From an uncultured Prevotella sp. (GTDB taxonomy: Bacteria > Bacteroidota > Bacteroidia > Bacteroidales > Bacteroidaceae): a DNA stretch of 33,207 bases. Below are positions 6,429-14,027 of this stretch, piece after piece. The DNA is taken from positions 1-33,207 of the forward strand of contig UQTI01000034.1 of assembly GCA_900543975.1 (NCBI GenBank), given 5' to 3'. Both the position numbers and the translations under genes were made by a program. How positions within the stretch are numbered: position 1 is the stretch's first letter; each line of letters begins with the position of its first letter. Below the pieces are notes generated by a model. The model made no database searches, was not told the origin of the DNA, and worked only from the letters and a program-made list of their open reading frames with translations.

Positions 6429-8993
6429 ATGGAAACTAACAAGACATACTCTTTCGACGAAGCTCTTGAGGCGTCGTTAAAATATTTTGGTGGCGACGGA
6501 CTGGCCGCGAGCGTGTGGGTTAACAAATATGCCATGAAGGATAGCTTCGGCAATATTTATGAGAAATCGCCCGAGGACATGCACTGGCGCATTGCCAACG
6601 AGATAGCACGCATAGAGCAGAAATATCCTAACGCGCTGTCAGCAGACGAGGTGTTCGGCTTGATCGACCACTTCCGTTACATCGTTCCGGCTGGCAGCCC
6701 CATGACAGGCATCGGCAACAACCACCAGGTGGCATCGCTGAGCAACTGTTTCGTGATCGGACTCGACGGCAACGCCGACTCTTATGGCGCCATCATGCGC
6801 ATTGACGAGGAGCAGGTGCAGCTGATGAAACGTCGCGGCGGTGTGGGCCATGACCTTTCTCACCTTCGTCCCAAGGGTTCACCCGTCAACAACTCGGCGC
6901 TCACGTCAACAGGTCTTGTGCCCTTCATGGAGCGTTACAGCAACTCAACACGCGAGGTGGCACAGGATGGCCGTCGCGGCGCTCTCATGCTGAGCGTGAG
7001 CATAAAGCACCCCGATAGCGAGGCGTTCATCGACGCAAAGATGACGGAAGGCAAGGTCACAGGCGCTAACGTGTCGGTGAAGCTTGATGACGAGTTTATG
7101 CAGGCTGCCGTAGAAGACAAACCATACACGCAGCAGTTTCCAGTCAACTCTGACAACCCTTCTGTGAAAAAGGAGATATCGGCATCTGCCCTGTGGAAGA
7201 AAATCGTGCACAACGCATGGAAGAGTGCCGAGCCTGGCGTGCTCTTTTGGGATACCGTCCTGCGTGAGAGCATCCCTGATTGCTACGCCGATCTCGGCTT
7301 CCGCACGGTGAGCACAAACCCGTGTGGAGAGATTCCTCTCTGTCCATACGACTCTTGCCGTCTGCTGAGCGTCAACCTCTACAGCTATGTGGAGAACCCG
7401 TTCACACCTGAGGCAAAGTTTAATTATGACCTCTTCAAAAAGCATGTGCGCATTGCACAGCGCCTAATGGACGACATCATAGACCTCGAACTGGAGAAGA
7501 TTGATGCTATCATAGCAAAGATCAAGAGTGACCCGCAGAGTGATGAGGTGAAAGGTGCCGAGCTGCATCTGTGGGAGAAAATCAAGGCGAAGAGCAGCAA
7601 GGGACGCCGCACGGGCGTGGGCATAACGGCTGAGGGCGACATGATTGCCGCCATGGGGCTGCGTTATGGCACACAGGAGGCTACCGACTTCAGCGTCAGC
7701 GTACACAAAACCTTGGCTCTCACCGCCTATGCCAGCTCTGTGGAGATGGCAGAGGAGCGTGGCGCCTTCTCTATCTACGACAGCAACCGCGAGAAGAACA
7801 ACCCGTTCATCCTGCGCATTAAGGAGGCCGACCCTGCTCTCTATGACCGCATGGTGAAGAGCGGACGACGCAACATCGCGTGCCTCACCATTGCGCCTAC
7901 AGGCACGACGAGTCTCATGACGCAGACAACCAGTGGCATCGAGCCGGTGTTCATGCCTGTCTACAAGCGCCGCCGTAAGGTGAACCCCAACGACAGTGGG
8001 GTGCATGTCGACTTTGTGGACGAGGTGGGCGACTCGTTCGAGGAGTATATCGTCTATCATCAGAAGTTCTTGGAGTGGATGCGTATCAACGGCATCGACA
8101 CCGAGAAACGCTACTCTCAAGAGGAGATAGATGAGCTTGTGGCCCGCTCTCCTTATTATAAAGCCACCGCCAACGATGTCGACTGGCTCATGAAGGTGCG
8201 CATGCAGGGTGCCATCCAGAAATGGGTTGACCACAGCATCAGCGTGACGGTGAACCTCCCCAATGAGGTGGACGAAGATCTCGTCAACCGTCTTTATGTC
8301 GAGGCATGGCGTTCTGGCTGCAAGGGCTGCACCATCTACCGCGACGGCAGCCGCTCAGGTGTCATGGTGTCGGTGAGCAAGAAGGACAAGAAGAAAAAGG
8401 ATGAAAAGGCCGAGAAGGCTGTAGCCTTCCGCAGTCTCACCGATGTGGTGGAGGTGCGTCCCAAGGAACTTGAGTGTGACGTGGTGCGCTTCCAGAACAA
8501 CAAGGAGAAATGGGTGGCGTTCGTCGGTCTGCTCCATGGTTATCCTTACGAGATCTTCACTGGCCTGCAAGACGACGAAGAGGGCATATCTCTGCCCAAG
8601 ACGGTCACGAAAGGCAAGATCATAAAGCAGACAAACGAGGACGGCACACACCGTTACGACTTCCAGTTTGAGAACAAACGTGGCTATAAGACCACGGTGG
8701 AGGGACTGAGCGAGAAGTTCAATCCTGAATATTGGAACTACGCCAAGCTTATCTCTGGCGTGCTCCGTTACCGCATGCCCATAGACCGTGTCATCAAGCT
8801 CGTTGGCTCTCTGCAGCTCAAGAACGATAGCATCAACACATGGAAGGTTGGCGTGGAACGCGCCCTCAAGAAATATATCGTTGACGGCACCGAGGCCAAG
8901 GGTCTGGTATGCCCCAACTGCGGACAGGAGACGCTGGTCTATCAGGAGGGATGTCTTATCTGTAAAAACTGTGGCGCCTCACGCTGCGGATAA
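6429..8993 (+). CDS. nrdJ: Adenosylcobalamin-dependent ribonucleotide reductase (class II)
   Basis: An 854-residue cytoplasmic enzyme that makes deoxyribonucleotides using a radical generated from adenosylcobalamin, so it works with or without oxygen. Visible signs: the redox cysteine in LSNCFV (C107), the active-site loop NPCGEIPL (N297, C299, E301), IAPTGTTSLMTQTTSGIEP near residue 490-508, and a long C-terminal part holding a TSCPD-like domain after a lysine-rich linker (about 645-660), ending with a CxxC zinc-ribbon/redox tail (CPNCG and CKNCG). Length and tail fit the NrdJ type common in Bacteroidota. A TTG at 6426 is in frame but the adjoining ATG at 6429 is the better start. folB follows 8 bp after the stop. 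No cobalamin riboswitch is visible upstream. Confidence 0.93.
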   Translation: METNKTYSFDEALEASLKYFGGDGLAASVWVNKYAMKDSFGNIYEKSPEDMHWRIANEIARIEQKYPNALSADEVFGLIDHFRYIVPAGSPMTGIGNNHQVASLSNCFVIGLDGNADSYGAIMRIDEEQVQLMKRRGGVGHDLSHLRPKGSPVNNSALTSTGLVPFMERYSNSTREVAQDGRRGALMLSVSIKHPDSEAFIDAKMTEGKVTGANVSVKLDDEFMQAAVEDKPYTQQFPVNSDNPSVKKEISASALWKKIVHNAWKSAEPGVLFWDTVLRESIPDCYADLGFRTVSTNPCGEIPLCPYDSCRLLSVNLYSYVENPFTPEAKFNYDLFKKHVRIAQRLMDDIIDLELEKIDAIIAKIKSDPQSDEVKGAELHLWEKIKAKSSKGRRTGVGITAEGDMIAAMGLRYGTQEATDFSVSVHKTLALTAYASSVEMAEERGAFSIYDSNREKNNPFILRIKEADPALYDRMVKSGRRNIACLTIAPTGTTSLMTQTTSGIEPVFMPVYKRRRKVNPNDSGVHVDFVDEVGDSFEEYIVYHQKFLEWMRINGIDTEKRYSQEEIDELVARSPYYKATANDVDWLMKVRMQGAIQKWVDHSISVTVNLPNEVDEDLVNRLYVEAWRSGCKGCTIYRDGSRSGVMVSVSKKDKKKKDEKAEKAVAFRSLTDVVEVRPKELECDVVRFQNNKEKWVAFVGLLHGYPYEIFTGLQDDEEGISLPKTVTKGKIIKQTNEDGTHRYDFQFENKRGYKTTVEGLSEKFNPEYWNYAKLISGVLRYRMPIDRVIKLVGSLQLKNDSINTWKVGVERALKKYIVDGTEAKGLVCPNCGQETLVYQEGCLICKNCGASRCG

Positions 8994-9001
8994 CATGTGT
9001 C

Positions 9002-9367
9002 ATGGGAAAAGTTTTTGTAAAAAACATACGTCTTCATGCTTATCATGGCGTGCTTCAGCAAGAGCGTGTCATCGGCAACGACTATCTGGTCAGCGTGTCG
9101 GTGACATGTTCCTTGGGCAACGCCGTGAAGAGCGACAGCGTGGATGACACGATCAATTATGCTGCCGTTTATGAACTGGTGAAAGAGGAGATGGCCGTAC
9201 CGTCAAACCTCGTTGAGCATGTGGCTGGTCGCATAGCGCAGCGCGTGCTTGACCGGTTCTCGTTGGCCGACGATGTCACGGTTGAGGTGGTTAAGGTTAA
9301 CCCGCCCATGGGTGCTGCGTGCGACGGAGCAGGGGTGGAGCTGTCTCTCCACCGCTCTGACCTGTAG
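9002..9367 (+). CDS. folB: Dihydroneopterin aldolase
   Basis: A 121-residue cytoplasmic enzyme of folate synthesis that cleaves 7,8-dihydroneopterin to 6-hydroxymethyl-7,8-dihydropterin and glycolaldehyde. Family marks are the opening VKNIRLHAYHGVLQQER (residues about 5-21), DDTINYAAVY (about 42-51) with the usual tyrosine, VEHVAGRIAQRVL (about 66-78), and VEVVKVNPPMG near residues 95-105. Length is typical. The ATG sits 8 bp after the nrdJ stop with no promoter between, so the two genes are very probably co-transcribed, coupling deoxynucleotide and folate supply. Confidence 0.92.
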   Translation: MGKVFVKNIRLHAYHGVLQQERVIGNDYLVSVSVTCSLGNAVKSDSVDDTINYAAVYELVKEEMAVPSNLVEHVAGRIAQRVLDRFSLADDVTVEVVKVNPPMGAACDGAGVELSLHRSDL

Positions 9368-9474
9368 CGTCTTGACAACATGGAGCCATCAGGCAATATC
9401 AAGAAATCTTGGTGACAAAACAGCCATTGGGGAATTGTTAAATTGTTCTCTTTTGACGAAAAACTAATTTATTG

Positions 9475-9506
9475 TTTGGGGTTTCCATTTTAATTTTTTA
9501 ATTTTG
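9475..9506 (+). promoter_or_regulatory. Complete Bacteroidota promoter for the amidase gene
   Basis: TTTG at 9475-9478 (-33) and TAATTTTG at 9499-9506 (-7) with a 20-bp spacer. Places transcription start near 9512, about 45 nt before the ATG at 9557. Confidence 0.75.
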
Positions 9507-9556
9507 CAAACGTCTTTGAAAGCAAGACAATAGAATATCGCGATTTTGGAGTGTTT

Positions 9557-11122
9557 ATGAAGTCGATAAGAATACTGCTGATGACATTAATGATAGCTGT
9601 CGGTGCCTTTGCATGTGCCGCCAGCAAGAGTTTCACACTTGTCATCGATGCCGGACACGGAGGTCACGACTCTGGTGCTAAAGGCGCAATGTCATACGAG
9701 AAGAATATCAACCTTAAGGTGGCGCTCGCGTTCGGTAAATATGTGGAACGCAACTGCCCCGACGTTAAGGTGGTCTACACTCGTAAGACCGACGTCTTTG
9801 TTCCTCTCTACCAACGTGCAGAGATTGCCAACCGCAACAAAGCCAACCTGTTCGTTTCGGTTCATACCAACGCGTTGGCCAAAGGCAGAATATCACGCGG
9901 CTTCGAAACCTACACCCTTGGCGACGGACGCTCTCACGGCACAAAGACAAACCTCGATGTGGCAAAGCGTGAGAACTCGGTCATCTTCATGGAGAAAGAC
10001 TATAAGCAACATTATGTGGGCTATGACCCCAACTCGCCTGAGAGCAACATCATGTTCGAGTTTGTGCAGGATCATAACATGCAGCAGAGTGTGGCTTTCG
10101 CCAAACTGCTTCAGCAGAACGTGTGCTCTCTGGCCGGTCGCGTGAATAAAGGTGTGCATCAGGACAATTTTGCTGTGCTACGTCTGACCTCCATGCCCGC
10201 CTGTCTCATTGAGTTGGGATTCATTACAACACCCGATGAGGAACAAGCTCTTAACAATCCAGCTGTGGTCGACAAAATAGCGCGAGGCATATACAACGCT
10301 TTCGCCGACTATAAGAACCGACAGGCTGGAGGACTGACCGTCCCTTTCAAGGCAGAGGCAGAAAAACTGCCAGCCGAGGATCAGCCAATGCCAACAGCCG
10401 TGGAACAGCCGGCGAAACAAACTCTGGAAAAGCCAGAAGATCAAGCTCAGGAACAACCAAAGGAACTGAAAGAACAAAAGAAACAGGAGCAACCAGAGGT
10501 GCAGGCAAGACAACAACCAAAGGTGCAGGCAAAACAGCAGGCAGAGGTGCGGGCAAGACAGCAGGCAAGACAGCAAAGTAAGGCTCCCGTCAATGATTTG
10601 CCCGTGACCCATGACGGCATAATTGTCTTCGATGAAGGTCCCGTACGACGAATGGAAACACAGGCTGAAGCTGCGGCGGTCGTGAAAGAATTTGCGCCCG
10701 ACGCAAAGCCTGACAATAAGGTTGAGGCTAAGGCAGAGAGCAAACCAGAGACTAAGGGTAAGGCGGAAGCTAAGGTTGAAAGCAAAGCAGAAGCCCAGCC
10801 GGAGAGCAAGCCCGCAGCAAAGAATGACAACGCAGCCATGGACAGCTCGCAACCCGTGTTCAAGGTTCAGATCATGGTGTGCCACAACAAGCTGAAAGAG
10901 GGCGACCGCCAGCTGAAGGGGCTGAAGGGTTGCGACTATTATCAGGAGAACGGCGATTGGAAATGCACCTACGGCGCGTCAAACAACTATAATGAGATCG
11001 CGCGCATGCGTAAACAGATTCTCGACCTGTTTCCCTCATGCTTCATCATCGCCTTCAAGAACGGTGAGAAGATGAACGTCAACCAAGCAATTAAAGAGTT
11101 TATGCAGAACAAAAAGAGATGA
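9557..11122 (+). CDS. N-acetylmuramoyl-L-alanine amidase with long linker and SPOR-like tail
   Basis: A 521-residue periplasmic hydrolase that cuts the bond between MurNAc and the stem peptide, used in cell separation. A signal peptide covers about residues 1-22. The Amidase_3 domain runs from about 27 to 260 with zinc ligands H34 (in DAGHGGHDSG), E48 and H103, and the catalytic E219 in CLIELGF. A low-complexity linker of about 160 residues rich in Glu, Gln, Lys, Ala and Pro follows (about 265-430), then a C-terminal module (about 435-515) that looks like a SPOR or similar peptidoglycan-binding fold. A GTG at 9551 is in frame, but ATG 9557 gives the cleaner signal peptide. mlaD follows after 53 bp, so the pair is probably one envelope operon. 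Confidence 0.9.
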   Translation: MKSIRILLMTLMIAVGAFACAASKSFTLVIDAGHGGHDSGAKGAMSYEKNINLKVALAFGKYVERNCPDVKVVYTRKTDVFVPLYQRAEIANRNKANLFVSVHTNALAKGRISRGFETYTLGDGRSHGTKTNLDVAKRENSVIFMEKDYKQHYVGYDPNSPESNIMFEFVQDHNMQQSVAFAKLLQQNVCSLAGRVNKGVHQDNFAVLRLTSMPACLIELGFITTPDEEQALNNPAVVDKIARGIYNAFADYKNRQAGGLTVPFKAEAEKLPAEDQPMPTAVEQPAKQTLEKPEDQAQEQPKELKEQKKQEQPEVQARQQPKVQAKQQAEVRARQQARQQSKAPVNDLPVTHDGIIVFDEGPVRRMETQAEAAAVVKEFAPDAKPDNKVEAKAESKPETKGKAEAKVESKAEAQPESKPAAKNDNAAMDSSQPVFKVQIMVCHNKLKEGDRQLKGLKGCDYYQENGDWKCTYGASNNYNEIARMRKQILDLFPSCFIIAFKNGEKMNVNQAIKEFMQNKKR

Positions 11123-11175
11123 TCTCGGTTCTGTGTCGTAACAATATAATAAAAAGGTAAGAAAATTTTGAGGCT

Positions 11176-12078
11176 ATGAAATATTTTACAAAAGAGGTGA
11201 AAATAGCACTTGTGGCAATAGTCGGAGTGGTGGTGCTGTTCTTCGGAATGAACTTTCTGAAAGGTCTAAACATCTTCTCTTCCGAGGACAACTACTATGT
11301 GCAGTTCTCTGATATCACTGGACTCTCGTCGTCGAGTCCTGTCTATGCTGACGGATTCAAGGTGGGCGTGGTGAAAGACATCATCTACGACTATTCCCAC
11401 ACCGAAGGGTCAAAGGTGCTCATTGGCGTCGACAAGCAGCTACGCATACCGCAGGGCAGCTCTGCCGAGATCGTGAGCGACATGCTTGGCAACGTTAAGG
11501 TGAACCTCCTCCTTGCCAACAACCCTCGTGAGAAGGTGGCACCCGGCGGTCTCATCAAAGGCATGATCAACGATGGCGCCATGGGCAAGCTTCAAGACAT
11601 GGTGCCCGCCGTGGAGAAGATGCTGCCCAAGCTCGACAGCATCATGACAAGCCTGAACGCCATACTTGCTGACCCCGCCATACGTCAGTCGTTGCACAAC
11701 GTGCAGACCATCACCGACAACCTCACAACATCTACGGCGCAGCTCAACACGCTCATGACCGGTCTTAACAAGAACGTGCCGGGCATGATTGCAAAGGCAA
11801 ACAACGTGCTTGACAACACAGAGACGCTGACAGCCAACCTCGCTGCCGTTGACGTGGCATCGACCATGCGACAGGTTGACCAGACCATTGCCAACGTGCA
11901 ACAGCTCACAGCTAAGCTCAACAGCAAGGAGGGATCGCTCGGACTGCTCATGAACGACACGCAGCTCTATGACAACCTCAACTCAACCATGCGCAATGCC
12001 GACTCGCTCGTCATAGACCTCCGTCAGCATCCCAAGCGCTACGTCCATTTCTCTGTCTTCGGCAGAAAGGACAAATGA
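11176..12078 (+). CDS. MCE / MlaD family lipid-transport protein
   Basis: A 300-residue protein anchored in the inner membrane by one helix at about residues 8-28. The MCE domain follows (about 37-115; VQFSDITGLSSSSPVYADGF split across the core, and GNVKVNLLL at its end). The rest is a long helical region with repeated Asn/Thr/Leu-rich segments, as in MCE proteins whose helices form a tunnel. The family carries phospholipids or other lipids across the periplasm (MlaD, PqiB, YebT, Mce). The usual MlaE permease and MlaF ATPase are not in the window. It follows the amidase by 53 bp with no promoter I can see, and precedes a structured non-coding region before dnaA. Confidence 0.88.
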   Translation: MKYFTKEVKIALVAIVGVVVLFFGMNFLKGLNIFSSEDNYYVQFSDITGLSSSSPVYADGFKVGVVKDIIYDYSHTEGSKVLIGVDKQLRIPQGSSAEIVSDMLGNVKVNLLLANNPREKVAPGGLIKGMINDGAMGKLQDMVPAVEKMLPKLDSIMTSLNAILADPAIRQSLHNVQTITDNLTTSTAQLNTLMTGLNKNVPGMIAKANNVLDNTETLTANLAAVDVASTMRQVDQTIANVQQLTAKLNSKEGSLGLLMNDTQLYDNLNSTMRNADSLVIDLRQHPKRYVHFSVFGRKDK

Positions 12079-12422
12079 TCAAATGTTTCACGGCAAGACG
12101 CAGGGCAACAGCCCCTCCGTCTTATGCCGAGGGGCATGGTCGCCGCAAAAGCTTGTTGAGGCTTAATCTTGGTGTGGCGACCCACATTGCTGTGAATGTA
12201 GATAAGAGTAGGAGAAAATAACATATTTTAAACCTTTGCGGATAATCTGTTGGCTTTAACCTTGTTATCCTTGCTTTTGCGCCTTTTCGTGGCCGCGGAA
12301 TGGGTGAAGGTTAAAAAAATATTACAACTTTCATTCTTGAATATACTTTTATTTTACTAATTTTGCAGTACATTTCATAAAAAGGTCAAACAAAGTCACA
12401 AGACGTAATCATAAATTAGCGA
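12079..12422 (+). other. Non-coding region between mlaD and dnaA with three consecutive hairpins
   Basis: No protein gene is supported in these 344 bp. Three hairpins follow one another in the mlaD transcript direction: 12092-12128 (outer stem GGCA/TGCC, then AGACG/CGTCT, with an inner GGGC/GCCC stem), 12138-12182 (7-bp stem GGTCGCC/GGCGACC with an inner AAGC/GCTT), and 12184-12199 (ACATT/AATGT). None ends in a U-tract. Further on, 12240-12270 carries GGATAA/TTATCC arms. The last 90 bp hold the dnaA promoter. The hairpin group could be a 3' UTR structure, a processed small RNA or a Rho-linked end of mlaD; I recognise no RNA family. Confidence 0.4.
12337..12365 (+). promoter_or_regulatory. Bacteroidota promoter for dnaA
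   Basis: TTG at 12337-12339 and TAATTTTG at 12358-12365, with an 18-bp spacer. Predicted leader to the ATG at 12423 is about 50 nt. Confidence 0.65.
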
Positions 12423-13838
12423 ATGGTAATTAGTCCAAACTCTCCGTGGAACAATGCGCTTTCACTGATACGCGCCAATGTTTCGGAGCAAGTTTACAAC
12501 ACATGGTTTAAGAAGATTGGCTTCGAGTCATACGATGACAAATCGAAGACAGTCATTCTGCAGGTGCCCAGCCACTTTGTGTGCGAGTATCTGGAGGAAA
12601 ACTATGTAGGCTTGCTTGGGAAGGCTCTGAGGCAGAATTTCTGTCCAGAGGTGGGCTTGAAGTACCGTCTTGTAGCTGAGAAAGAGGTGGCTGCCGTTGA
12701 GGCAGAGCCACAGGCCACAGCCAACCAGACGGGTGCTAACGTTGCAGCGCAGACCAATGAGGCAGCAGCACAGCCTAACGAGGCAGCACAGCCCGTCGCT
12801 TTCGACTCTCAGCTAAACCCCGACCAGACGTTCGACAACTACATCGAGGGTGTGTGCAACAAGCTCGCACGCTCTGTAGGTGAGACCCTGGCGGAGCATC
12901 CCAACACCCCGCAGTTTAACCCGTTCTTTATCTATGGCCCTTCGGGCAGTGGAAAGACGCACCTCATCAACGCTATCGGCATGCGCACCCTGGAGCGCTT
13001 CCCCGACAAGCGTGTGCTCTATCTCAGCGCCCGCACCTTCGAGATGCAGTATACCACGGCGCAGATTCAGAACAAGATTAACGATTTCATCAATTTCTAT
13101 CAGACCATCGACGTTCTGATAGTTGACGACATACAGGAGTGGGAGAACAAGAAAGGCACTCAGAACACCTTCTTCCATATCTTCAATCATCTTTTCCGCA
13201 ACAACAAGCGAATAATCCTCGCCGCTGACCGTCCGCCGGTAGAGCTGCAAGGCATGATGGACCGTCTGCTCACACGTTTCAAGTGTGGACTCATTGCGCC
13301 GCTGGAGCGTCCCAACGCTCAGTTGTGCATGGACATCCTCAGCAAGCACATCTATCAGGAGAACCTCAACATACCGCGCGATGTGGCCGAGTTTATAGCC
13401 CGCAACGCCAACGGCTCTGTGCGCGACCTTCAAGGCGTGCTCAACATGCTTCAGGCCTTCTCTATGGTCTACCAGCGTGGTGTAGACATGTCGGTGGCTC
13501 AGCAGGTGCTCAAAAGCTCTGTTAAGGTGGAGGAGAAGAAGGACATCACCGTGGAAGAAATCATCGGTGCTGTGTGCAACCATTTCAACGTCACCATCAA
13601 CGATGTCAACAGCCGCAGCCGCAAGCGCGAGTTTGTCATGGCGCGTCAGGTGTCTATGTACCTCGCACAGAAATATACCAAGATTCCTGCCATACGCATA
13701 GGAAAGATGGTTGGTGGCCGCGACCATAGCACCGTCATCCACAGCTGTGCTCAGGTTGAGCGCCGACTGAAGGTTGACCACAAGTTCTCTGACGAGCTTC
13801 AGAGCATAGAGACCTCGTTCTCTCTCAAAGCAGTATAA
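12423..13838 (+). CDS. dnaA: Chromosomal replication initiator protein DnaA
   Basis: A 471-residue AAA+ ATPase that binds DnaA boxes and opens the replication origin. Domain I covers about residues 1-80 (WNNALSLIRANVSEQVYNTWF region). Domain II is a short Ala/Gln/Asn-rich linker (about 90-125). Domain III holds Walker A GPSGSGKTH (residues 172-180, K178) and Walker B IVDDIQ (D235, D236). Domain IV ends with the DNA-binding signature GGRDHSTVIHSC. Length and the Bacteroidota sequence style fit. The gene has its own promoter and a strong terminator right after the stop. I find no cluster of TTATCCACA-like boxes beside it, so the origin is not shown to be here. Confidence 0.98.
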   Translation: MVISPNSPWNNALSLIRANVSEQVYNTWFKKIGFESYDDKSKTVILQVPSHFVCEYLEENYVGLLGKALRQNFCPEVGLKYRLVAEKEVAAVEAEPQATANQTGANVAAQTNEAAAQPNEAAQPVAFDSQLNPDQTFDNYIEGVCNKLARSVGETLAEHPNTPQFNPFFIYGPSGSGKTHLINAIGMRTLERFPDKRVLYLSARTFEMQYTTAQIQNKINDFINFYQTIDVLIVDDIQEWENKKGTQNTFFHIFNHLFRNNKRIILAADRPPVELQGMMDRLLTRFKCGLIAPLERPNAQLCMDILSKHIYQENLNIPRDVAEFIARNANGSVRDLQGVLNMLQAFSMVYQRGVDMSVAQQVLKSSVKVEEKKDITVEEIIGAVCNHFNVTINDVNSRSRKREFVMARQVSMYLAQKYTKIPAIRIGKMVGGRDHSTVIHSCAQVERRLKVDHKFSDELQSIETSFSLKAV

Positions 13839-13857
13839 GTTTTTACAAAACGCAATA

Positions 13858-13893
13858 AAAAAAGTTCTTGCCCGTTAAAGCAAGAACTTTTTT
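13858..13893 (+). terminator. Intrinsic terminator of dnaA
   Basis: A perfect 14-bp stem: arms 13858-13871 and 13880-13893, 8-nt loop CCGTTAAA. The GC-containing part is GTTCTTGC/GCAAGAAC, flanked by A-run and T-run, so it can end transcripts from both sides. It begins 19 bp after the dnaA stop. Confidence 0.9.
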
Positions 13894-13950
13894 GTTAGAT
13901 ATAATATATTGGGCGAATCAAAAGAGAAATTATTAAACGACAGCTTTTGT

Positions 13951-13984
13951 CCGTTAACTTCCCTCGCGAAGCGAGTTAACTTCC
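13951..13984. repeat. Two GTTAACTTCC repeats around a small palindrome
   Basis: GTTAACTTCC occurs at 13953-13962 and again at 13975-13984. Between them lies the palindrome CTCGC-GAA-GCGAG (13963-13975). The same 10-bp motif occurs many times at 20089-20232, so this looks like a dispersed intergenic repeat. It sits between the converging ends of dnaA and the TonB receptor gene. Confidence 0.8.
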
Positions 13985-14027
13985 TTTTATCTTCCAATAA
14001 CTTCTCTTTTCATTCTTCCCTTTCTTC

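Noticed and set aside
9399..9414. CAAG/CTTG hairpin after folB as a terminator
   Set aside because: Stem of only four to five base pairs with no U-tract.
10178..10885. Cysteine/leucine-rich minus-strand frame opposite the amidase linker, looking like a membrane protein
   Set aside because: The repeats are an antisense reading of the Glu/Gln/Lys/Ala-rich linker; hydrophobicity is a by-product of the complement.
12240..12273. Replication origin with DnaA boxes upstream of dnaA
   Set aside because: TTATCCTTG at 12265-12273 matches TTATCCACA only in part and is single; the nearby GGATAA is just its inverted arm. No cluster of boxes and no clear unwinding element was found.
12813..13781. A 322-codon open frame antisense to dnaA
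   Set aside because: Fully inside dnaA, whose Walker and DNA-binding motifs are intact; the antisense product is compositionally odd (His/Val/Leu rich) and has no family resemblance.
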